Shown here one piece after another: positions 22,686 through 32,187 of a stretch of DNA of 64,000 nucleotides; positions within the stretch are counted from its first letter, which is position 1, and each line of letters begins with the position of its first letter. The DNA is from Tetradesmus obliquus. Its lineage: Eukaryota > Chlorophyta > Chlorophyceae > Sphaeropleales > Scenedesmaceae. The stretch is taken from contig CP126191.1 of NCBI GenBank assembly GCA_030272155.1, forward strand, positions 10,597,001 to 10,661,000. The letters run 5' to 3'. The translations under genes and the position numbers were made by a program. The notes below the pieces were generated by a model. It searched no databases and had not been told where the DNA came from. It was given only the letters and a program-made list of their open reading frames with translations.

Positions 22686-25600
22686 ATGGGCTGCAGCGGC
22701 AACCACAGTCCCACAGGTACGTGTTGATGAAGTGATGATATGATATCGATAATTGAGCGTGCTGCTGCATGCTTGACGGCCACCTGACCTTCCGCAGCTC
22801 TTAAGACTGCACTGCTGTTGCCCTGAGTTGCACCTGCTGTGCCGCTGCCAACAGACGGTGTACGCCAAAGCAGCACCAGCTCCACCCACCGCTTTGAAGC
22901 AATCAGAGACCAGCATGCATCGCTGGATGGCGTCAGGCGCGCGCTGCGCAGCGAAGGCTTGGAGTCCTGCAACCTGATTGTGGCAGTGGACTTCACAGCG
23001 GTGAGGCAGCAGGGCACAAACAGCGCAACATTTGACTGCTCAGGCATACTGGCTGGCAGCATGTTGTGGCGGCACTGCTGGTCATCTCTCTAGAGCATGG
23101 GACTGGCCATTGGTCCCTGGGGCCCCCACCAGGAACTTCAAGTGGGAACATGAAGTTGAACTTCCTGTTGAAGTCCTGCAGGAGGCTGCTGTGCAGCTGC
23201 CGAGCAGGAGGCTGCGCAGCGCTGCGATATAGAAATACCTATCAGAAAAACATGAATGGCGCCTGCAGCAACATGCACCGCACATTAACATCTGGCTGCT
23301 TGCGTTTGATGCTGCAGAGCAACACAGGGGCCGGCAGGAACTCCTTCTTTGTCCGCAGCCTGCATCACCTTGGCCAGCACCCTGGTGCAGACCTTAACCC
23401 CTACGAGCAGGCCATACGCATCATTGGAAACACCCTGGCCATCTTTGATGAAGACCAGCTGATACCGGCTTACGCCTTTGGAGACGGTGAGGCCAGCAGG
23501 ACACGCCGGCTGCTGTGCATGCATGGTAGGGCCGCATGTCGCCCTTTGCTGCACTCTCATTGGTTCATGTGCCACTGCTGCCGAGCATTCGACTTTGCAG
23601 CACTGCTCAATCGCATTGGCTCAAGATGGCGGCAGCACGCACAGCTGCATAAAACAGCACCACACCGCGACAGCCTGGCTCAAATGTCTGCGCCATGTAA
23701 TACCAGCATCACATTGCTGCTGCTGCACCACCTGGCATAAACTTGCTGCTGCTGTGGCGGCGGCTGCTCACCCGACAACCTGCGTGCATGCCTGCTGTCA
23801 CTGCAGCCAGCTGCCAGGACAGCCACGTCTTCTCCTTCAAGCCTGGTGATGAACCCTGCAGGGGCCTGGATGAGGTGCTGCAGCGCTACAGGTGCGGCAT
23901 TGTTTTGGTTTGTTTTGGTTGTGGTTTAGCTGTAGGCACTACAGGTGACGCGCAAGCCCAGCTAGCTGCTGCTCTGCTGCTCACTGCATGCGACTGTGAT
24001 GGGTGGTGCTCAGCGCTGCACTGGCTGTGCATCCAACCGTGAACTCCAACCCAGTGACCAGGACCCAATGAAGCTTGTCAGCCTGTGCTTCCTGCAAACC
24101 TATTTAGACACAATTCGCATGCAGCGCTGAGCTCACCGCTGTGGTTGCTGCTGCCACTGCTGCTGCGTCGTGCAGGCAGCTGGTGCCGCATGTGCGGCTG
24201 GCTGGGCCGACGTCGTTTGCTCCCATCATACGCCAGGCGTGCCAGGTCGTCAATGACAGCGGCGGCCAGTTCCACATCCTGCTGCTCATTGCAGATGGCC
24301 AGGTGTGTGCTGCTGCTTAATCATCTGTGCAAGCAGAGTATGTTCATTAATGGGCATATATAAGCCGCGGGCCGTCAGTGGTCACCAGTGATCAGGCCGT
24401 CAGTGGCAACTGTTGCTGACATTTCAGTTTGAGCAGCACCCAGATCAGCGGCAGCAGCAGCAACACTGCACTCATCCTTGCAGGCAGCATCGTTTAGTTT
24501 TGCAGGCATATCCGATATAGCAGAGCCTGCTGTGAGGCAGTATTGCACATTCTGTGCTTCTACTCAACCAACAAGTTCTTGGCAGCTGCCTCTGCAAACT
24601 GCGTCTTCCAGGCTGCTGCCTGCCGCCTGCAACCATGCGACTCCGGCTGCTGCTGCCGCTGTTGCTGCTGCGGCTGTTACATCTGACATTGAGCAGTGCA
24701 GGTGACGCGGCGCGTTGACGTGGAGCCCGGGCAGCTGTCTCCCCAGGAGGCTGCCACTGCTGAGGCTCTAGTGGAGGCCAGCGCGCTGCCGCTGTCTGGG
24801 GTGATGGTGGGCGTGGGTGATGGGCCCTGGGAGCAGATGCGGGAGTTTGACGACGCCCTCACGCAGCGCATGTTTGACAACTTCCAGGTGCGGGGAACAG
24901 AAACGTTTGGACGCACGGCTGGTTGGGTGTTGCAGATGTCACCAAAACTATGCCCACGCTGTGCTGAGTAGCACGATCATGGCGCTGTACTTGGAGCAGC
25001 TGCTTCATCATGCTGCTTCACATCGTGTGTCCTGCTTTGATTCCTGCTGTGGACTTTGCTGTCTGGTGTCTGATCCTGCAGTTTGTCAACTTCACAGAGG
25101 TCACGGCTGCATATGGAGCGGACACCAGTAGGGGCCTGATGGAGTTTGCACGGCAGGCGCTGATGGAGGTGCCAGAGCAGTACAAGGTGCCGCGTAGCAG
25201 TGCATGCAGTTGCGTGCTGCCAGCGGTTCTGTTTCAGCACTGTTATATGCTTTCTTTCAGCCTGATAAAGGTGCCTGAGCAGTACAAGGTGTGCTGTTTG
25301 GCTTGTATTGCAGCGTGGAGAATGTCACAATGGTGCGCGATCATCCGTCTACATGAGCACGCATCTGGAAGCACCTGACACCTTATCCCCTCGCTCACCT
25401 GTCCAAAGTGCTTTGATGCCGTTGCTGCTTATGGATGCAACCTGAGACCATGGTAACAATGTATGCCAGTTTGCTTTCTGTGCATACTGTGCTAGCTGTG
25501 CCCTGGCACTCACAACCACCGAGCAGCGTGCCTGTATGCGCATGTGCCTGCTGATCATGCAGCATGTTGGGCTGCTGGGCCGCACAATGCAGCTGCAGCA

Positions 25601-26072
25601 GCAGTGCCCACAACCTCTGGATCCACCAGCAACCCTGGCAGCAGCAGCAGCACCACCACCACCACCATCACCAGCAGCAGCAGCAGCCGCAGCACCGCCA
25701 GCATCAGCATCCACTACTGCTCCACCACCAGTGCCCAGCTGGCCTCCAGCAGCACAGAAGCCGGCACAGGCAGCCGCCAGTTTGGAGTGGGCGGACCAGC
25801 AGGCATGGCAGCAGGCGTTGCTGGCAGCAGCAGCAGCAGCTGACGCGCTGGAGGCGTCTGTGCAGCAACAGGTGCTGCCAGTGGTGCCGCAAGCCGTGCA
25901 GCCGGCGATGACACCAGCAAAGACACCAGCGGTGACGCCAGCAATGACGCCGGCGATGACACCAGCAGTGACACCAGCCGCGCCGCCAGCAGCGCCGCCA
26001 GCGGTGCAGGCAGCCGTGCCGGGGCCACCCCGGGTGGTGATACCAGCGCCAGCAGCCTATCCACGCATTTGA
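22686..26072 (+). CDS. RGLG-type copine-domain protein A, lacking the U-box
   Basis: Eight exons: 22686-22716, 22855-23000, 23318-23486, 23807-23891, 24176-24302, 24702-24887, 25082-25186, 25563-26072; about 452 residues. The protein begins MGCSGN, a possible N-myristoylation plus palmitoylation signal. The copine/vWA domain covers about residues 20-280. It has a DxTxS metal-binding motif (DFTASN), NPYEQAIRIIGNTL, FDEDQLIPAYAFGDG, LAGPTSFAP and VMVGVGDGPW. In plant RGLG proteins this domain is joined to a RING that transfers ubiquitin. Here the C-terminus is a Pro/Ala/Gln/Thr-rich tail with TPAxTPA repeats and stops at RVVIPAPAAYPRI, exactly where the tandem paralogue at 27385 enters its U-box. 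The last acceptor is shifted nine bases relative to the paralogue (CTG instead of CAG at the equivalent site). It may be a ligase-dead scaffold or decoy, which is inference. Confidence 0.82.
25262..25293 (+). repeat. Copy of the exon 7 end with donor (copine protein A)
   Basis: AAGGTGCCTGAGCAGTACAA GGTGTG repeats the exon 7 end (GTGCCAGAGCAGTACAAG then GTGCCG, ending 25186) about 95 bases downstream. It encodes VPEQYK followed by a GT donor. Confidence 0.8.
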
Positions 26073-27384
26073 GTGGCAAGGCATTGAATTGAGAGCATGG
26101 ACAGACAGCGTACGACAGGCGCTGCTGCAGGAGGTCGTTGACGATTCCTGCTGTGTGTCGGGGGGCAGCACGTCTGGCAGTCGGGCTAGCCTACCCTGCC
26201 TGCACTGCCATGAAACGCCGGCCGGCTACAATGCCAGCTTCGGTTGACATGGCTACTCAGCGGTCAGGCCTCCCCTGGATTGCAAGGATCTGAGCCTGCT
26301 CTAGAGCAGCAGATCTGCTGCACAGCTGCAAATGAGGCTGCTGTTGCTGCTGCACTGCCTGCAGGACTGGCTGTCCAGCGGCAACGCTAGCCCCATGACA
26401 CACCAGCCCCTCAGCAGCAGGCAGCTAGCTGCTGAATCATGCGCTTAGGTCCGCAATCATGAAGGCGCGGCAGGCGGCAGCAAGCAGCAGCTGCCACTAG
26501 CTTACATGCCTGCAGCTGCAGTGCGGCTGCCTCAGCAGGTTGATCACTGTTGAAAAAGACGTTGTGTGTGCCGCATGTCAAGCAATGCTACAGTAGGGGG
26601 CTGAGATACATGGTGAGGCTGGCAATGCCACTGCCGCAAGATACATGTTGTGCGGGCATGCAGTGGCGTTGCCCTGAAATGTGCTGAAGCAACAATCATT
26701 TGGTGCCTCCTGTGGAGTTCGTTGTGCTGACCGCAAAATCTCAGAAATTCCTCTCTCTTTGAACAATTTTACAGCTTCCAAAATCACTCAAATGCAGGTC
26801 AACAGCAGAGTCTGCCTAGAGTGATGTGTGTGCACACATTGGCGTTGCGCTGAAATTGCGCTGAAGCAACAAGGGTTTGGCGCCTCCTGTGCAGTTTGCT
26901 GTGCTTTCCTGCATCCCAGATGTACTTTGATCATGTAACACGAACCCTATGAATCAGCTGCTGTTAAAAGCAGGGAACATGTGGCTGAGAAGCATTACAT
27001 TGTAGGAGTATTCACTCACAGCAGCCTGCGCCGTGCACTAGTTAGCGCTACAGCAGTCTACTGCCAGATGTGCACAACCGTCACCAACAGCAGCAGTCCC
27101 GGCAACTGGACGAACTGATACGGTAGTTGATACCGTTGTATAATTTATAGGAGCGAGCTGGGGCGCTGTGTGTCTCGCCCCACATAAGGCCCTACCCTAT
27201 CCTGACCTTCCTCACCTTCTCAGCAGCATGCGCACTGACATTCCATGCCCTTTCTAACTCACCGCGCGTGATACTGCAGAAGTTTTCAAAAGGCGTTTAT
27301 ATGTTCTTTCGTATTCGCTGAAGGTGGCCAGCTCGCCTACAGCAATCACATCAAGCCTGTCTTCAGCCCGCTCGCCTGGCGTAC
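26073..27384. other. Intergenic region between tandem copine-ligase genes
   Basis: No U-box remnant is seen directly after the stop of gene A. A 75-base segment (TGGCGTTGCCCTGAAATGTG at 26664 onward) recurs in diverged form at about 26839. From about 27200 the sequence is homologous to the 5' region of gene A, so the duplication unit includes the promoter. Confidence 0.55.
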
Positions 27385-29226
27385 ATGGGCAGCACGCACA
27401 GCCTCGCAAGTACGTGCTGGAAAACAGAACATACTTCTTGATAGCCCTATTTGTTGATGCATGCTTGGCTGCTACCCTGCACCCCAGCTTCCGCAGCTCT
27501 CAGGCTCTCCATGCATGCACTTCATGCACTGCTGTCCTTCATGCTAACAGATGATGTACACAGCGGCAGAAACACCTCCACTAATCGCTTTGAAGCGATC
27601 TGCGACCAATATGCATCGCTGGATGGCGTGAAACGCGCACTGCGCAGCGAAGGCCTGGAGTTCTGCAACCTGATTGTGGCAGTTGACTTCACAGCGGTGA
27701 GCAGGAGGGCAGAACTGCTTGATTGGAGTTGCTGTGAGGCTGCTGACAGCAAATTCAAGTATTGGCACTGCTGGGCACCGCAGTGGTCCTATATTACTGT
27801 TGCTTGTGAAAAGGAGGTTGCGCTGCACTGCAGCAGCAGTCAAGTATGCGACTGATGGTCCCACCATCAGCGGCGCCCCTTCAGCTTTATCTGCCCTTAA
27901 CTAGCTCCATCTGCAACAGTCATCCACCTGTGTTGTGTTGTTTACGCTGCAGAGCAATGAGTGGACTGGCAAGCACTCGTTCTCAGGGCACAGCTTGCAC
28001 CACTTGTGTACACAGCCCAACCCTTATGAATGGGCAATCAAAATTATCGGCAACACCCTTGCCGCTTTTGATGAAGACCAGCTCATACCAGCTTACGGCT
28101 TTGGAGATGGTGAGACAGCAGGACAACAGGTTGCCTGCTGGTGTGCATGATACAGCTGCATGCCGTCCCTGCTTAGCACTCCTGAAGGTTGCAGTGGCTC
28201 ATCTGCATCTCCTCCCAAGCAGCTGTCTTGTTATGCATGTCATCTGTCTTCAAATCACTTTGCACCGTGCAGATCGCTAATTAAGCATCTTCATAATTAT
28301 ATCCAGTCAAGCAGGGGCACTTCGCACAAGTTCATGAATGCACAAACAACATACCACAACTGCCTGAACAACCCACGCAGCAGCAGCAGCACGGGTCTTC
28401 AGCTCTGACGTGCAAGGCCAGGTGACACCGCTGCTTCCACTCACCTGCTCAGCAGGTGTGTTAGTAGCACAAACGTATACGCATGTATGCTGCCATTGCA
28501 GCCAGCTGCCAGGACACCCAAGTGTTCTCCTTCAACCCTCTCAATGAACCCTGCCAGGGCTTAGACAGGGTGCTGCGGAGGTACAGGTGCGGCGCCAGCT
28601 TACATGCTGCACTTTGCAGCTATTACATTTACCAATCTTATGTGTCATGACTGAAAAAGCTGGCCCAGTTTTTCACCCCTGTGCTGGGTGCAGTGAATAA
28701 TGATGTATGCATTCAGGCCTGCATTCCGCAATCAATGATCAGGAGCCAATGACACCAAACGGTCTGTTTCTCGTGCATGTTGAAGCTCAACCAGCAGCAA
28801 TAAAAGGGCGTGCAGCTCCGAGCATTGTGCCGCTGCTGCTGCTGCTGCTGCTGCTGCCGCTGCTGCGCTGTGCAGGCAGCTGGTGCCGTCTGTGAAGCTG
28901 GCTGGCCCCACATCATTTGCGCCCGCCATTCGCCAGGCGTGCAAGACTGTCAATGACAGCGGCGGCCAGTTCCACATCCTGCTGCTCATTGCAGATGGCC
29001 AGGTAGGGCATGGGGCAACTGAACCGTCATTGCAAGGAGAGCTTGACAGCGGACGTTGGCCCAGCACTGTCGAGGGCAGCAGCTGCAAACTGTCAGCTTG
29101 CAGACAAGCCCTCGTTCGCTCTTCATTAGGTTCCCAACCCATGCTGTGTGGAGCGTGGACAGCAACATCAAAAGCAGCTGCTGCAAGCGCCGTACAACAA
29201 TGCTGCTGCTGCTTCTGCTTCTGCTT

Positions 29227-29257
<31 letters not shown>

Positions 29258-30751
29258 TGCTGCTTCTGCTGCTCCTGCTGCTGCTGCTGTAATTGTCATC
29301 TTGGTCAACACAGGTGACGCGCAGCGTCAATCTGCAGCCCGGGCAGCTGTCCCCTCAAGAAGCCGCCACTGTTGAAGCCCTGGTAGAAGCCAGCCAGCTG
29401 CCACTGTCTGTGGTGATGGTGGGCGTGGGTGATGGGCCTTGGGAGCAGATGCGTGAGTTTGACGACGCACTGCCGCAGCGCAACTTTGACAACTTCCAGG
29501 TAGGCGCTTCAGCCTGGATCTCAGCTTGAGCAGAAGCGAGTGAGATTTGATGCACGGCCGGGCACGGCCGGACGGTTGTTGAAACAGAGAATTGCTGTGG
29601 TGACCACAAACGCCGCGGCAGTGTGCTCCCAGAGTGGCGATAATGGAATCAGCAGCAGAAGCAGTTGCTTGGAGTGGCTGCCTCATCCGTCTGCCCTCAC
29701 TGTGTCGCCCCAACCTGTCACTTTGCCCTGTGTCTGCTGCTGGTGTTGCCGTAATTTGCACTGCTCTTGCAGTTTGTGAACTTCACAGAGGTCATGGCTG
29801 AACATGGGGCAGACACCAGCAGGGGGGAGGCACAGTTTGCGCTGCAGGCGCTGATGGAGGTGCCTGCGCAGTACAAGGTGCGCTTCTGGCTGAAATTGTA
29901 CCACCATAGCATGACAGGTATCATTGTGATTGCAATGTGCATGGGCGTTGGCTGTCCTGTTGCACACGCAATGCTCCAGCCTGAGCAGCATCAACACTTG
30001 GTTTGGCTCCAAGCATTGTTGATTGTAGTGTCAGCCTGCACACCTCACACATGCGTGTGTGTGCATCTGTAAATGTTCTTTGCTGCGGCTTGCAGATCAT
30101 CAAGCGCCTGCGGCTGCTGGGTCACCACGCGCAGCTGCAGCCACCGTGCCCGCCACCCCTGGACCCACCGTGTGTGCCTGCATGCACACTTCCCTTTGCT
30201 GCGGCTTGCAGATCATCAAGCACCTGCGGCTGCTGGGTCACCACGCGCAGCTGCAGCAGCAGTGCCTGCCGCCTCTTGATCCCCCCACACCGGCAGCAGC
30301 AGCAGCAGCTGGCTACACACAGCCGCGGCATCGCCAGCAGCATCAGCAGCAGCAGCAGCTCAATCCTTACCCTGCTGTTCACACTCCAGTGCTGCAGCGC
30401 AGCGCACCAGGCTGGGAATGGGAACTGCCGGCACAGCTGCCGGCACAGCTGCCTGCACACTCCCTACCACAGGCTCATCCGGCCAGTTCTGGGTGGGATG
30501 CGCAGGAGGTGATGCTGGCAGCAGCAGCAGCTGATGTGTTTGAGGAGTCTGCTATTCCAGCAGCGCCCCGAGCACCAACTCCGCTGGCACATTGGTCCAG
30601 CTACCCAGACGCTAGTGCGGGCTGGGAGGCGCAAGCGTCCGCAGCAGCAGTAGAAGCAGCTGTGGCTGCAGAGGGGATTGCGCAGCGAGCAGTGCCGCCC
30701 GCGGCGCCACGGGCATCACCTGCAGTGGTGATACCACAGCCACAGGCAGCC

Positions 30752-30785
<34 letters not shown>

Positions 30786-31428
30786 ACCCCCTGGAGAACC
30801 CACTGTTCCTGTGCCCCATCACGCATGATGTGATGGAGTGGCCGGTGGTGGCGGCTGATGGCTTCACATATGAGAGGCAGGAAATCGAGGTGAGGGCAGA
30901 GGCAGGCACAGCACTGACACTGGATGGCCAGCACTGCTATGTGTCAGGTTGCAGCAGTACAGCAGGGCCAGCTTGTGAGATATGCGCCACAAACAGCTGC
31001 CTTGAGAGAGGATAGTTACATGTCGGTCCTGGCACCATCTTAGATGGTATGAGAGTGAGCACAATGCTGCTGTGATTGCAGTTCCCTTCAGCACTGCTGT
31101 GAAGCATTGGGGGCACTTGGTCAATGCATTAACCGCCAACTTGCACTGTACACACGCGTGATTCATTGGGGCGTGGGGCCAATGACGATGATGTGCTTCA
31201 CATAGCTACCCAGCGGCAAGGGTTAATTTATGCAAGGGTCTTTGCTTGTCTTGATTGACGCTGCAACCAAAGGTGCTGCTGCTGCGTGTCACACAGGAGT
31301 GGCTGTCGACTCACAACACGAGCCCCGTCACGAATGCTGCACTGGAGCACAAGCAGCTGGTGCCGAACCACGCGCTGAGGTCTGCGATCAAGGAGGCACA
31401 GCAGGCAGCAGCACGTGGCAGCAGCTAG
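27385..31428 (+). CDS. RGLG-type copine-domain / U-box E3 ubiquitin ligase B
   Basis: Nine exons: 27385-27409, 27551-27696, 27953-28109, 28502-28586, 28876-29002, 29314-29499, 29773-29877, 30212-30889, 31297-31428; about 546 residues. Exons 2, 4, 5, 6 and 7 match gene A base for base in length. The start MGSTHS again suggests N-myristoylation. The copine domain has DFTASNEWTG (metal-binding motif), NPYEWAIKIIGNTL, LAGPTSFAP and VMVGVGDGPW. After a long Ala/Gln/Pro linker comes a complete U-box (about residues 475-545): ENPLFLCPITHDVMEWPVV, ADGFTYER, then EWLSTHNTSP and LVPNHALRSAI from the last exon. U-boxes recruit E2 enzymes without zinc. Land-plant RGLG proteins carry a zinc RING in this position, so the domain swap is notable. 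The likely role is membrane-attached ubiquitination; target unknown. Confidence 0.88.
28829..28862 (+). repeat. (CTG)n run at copine-ligase B intron 4 acceptor
   Basis: CTG units with one CCG interruption lie before the GTGCAG acceptor of exon 5. Gene A has a shorter equivalent. Confidence 0.8.
29198..29292 (+). repeat. CTG/TTC triplet tract in copine-ligase B intron 5
   Basis: About 90 bases of CTG with interspersed TTCTGC units lie shortly before the exon 6 acceptor. It creates a long poly-Leu open frame that is not a gene. Confidence 0.9.
30078..30300 (+). repeat. 116-bp tandem duplication of acceptor and exon 8 start (copine-ligase B)
   Basis: The segment TTTGCTGCGGCTTGCAGATC and the following 60 or so bases occur at about 30079 and again at about 30195, an offset of 116. 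Both copies have the acceptor and encode IIK[R/H]LRLLGHHAQLQ. Because 116 is not a multiple of three they cannot both be read in one exon. The second copy (exon 30212 onward) is in frame with the U-box exon; the first (30096) would shift the frame. Confidence 0.9.
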
Positions 31429-32187
31429 CTTGCGGAGGAGCTCTGCATGTGCGCGGTGCGGCTGTCATCAATTGCTGGCAGTCTCGTGACAAATTGTGTG
31501 GGGGGTATTTTGAGCGGCGTAGTGGTCAACATGTGCACTCGCGCCGATTGCTTGAAGTATGTCAACTGTGTTGATTTTGCACAAAGCTACTGCGAGCCTG
31601 CCGCCTGCTGGCAGCAAGCGGCTTATCATGCGGCTGGCAGCTGCTGCATATTATAAAAAATCATTTCGTCATTGGTACCTCATCTTCTAGCCAGCGGCAG
31701 GCTCATTTGAGCTGCTGCTAGGTGCCAGACATGTCTGCACAACATTCAAGTACAGTGGCATATTTGCTTACTCTTGGATGTTCACTTAATTCATTGATTG
31801 ACTCCGTGGATCATGGCTGTCTTTGAATTGCCTGCAGCTTGCACCCGTGCATAGGAGCAGTTGACCTTCCGATGGGCTGCCTGGTGTGAAAACAGCACTC
31901 ACTGAAGTGAGCGCTCTAGTGACACCCTGCTTTTGACGTGCTGCTGCTGTGCACGAGCAAAAACATTGCAACATACCTACAGTTCATCAAGACCTTAGTA
32001 ATAAAGTTCGGCGCGCTTGAGCCGCTTCCTGCTGAGCTGCTTCTTCGGTTGTTCCTGGCGGTTTCCGTCTTTCACGGCTAGTTTTACATCAGAACGAGAT
32101 CGCATCATTGACTTCAACCATCGCACAGACAATATAACATACATTATAATAGGTCGACAGGTCAGCCGACAGAGGGCAGCAGGAACC
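31429..32187. other. Intergenic region, no gene recognised
   Basis: Contains the copine-ligase B 3' UTR and SGNH gene promoter. An AT-rich CAATATAACATACATTATAA stretch at about 32129-32149 lies 40-60 bases before the SGNH start codon and could include a TATA-like element (weak). Confidence 0.35.

Noticed and set aside
26073-26700. Possible U-box remnant after copine gene A
   Set aside because: Reading all three plus frames shows no CPI, DGxTYER or LxPNxxLR pattern.
29056-29292. Open frame ending in a long poly-leucine stretch
   Set aside because: It is the CTG tract in intron 5 of copine-ligase B, with no start context or domain.
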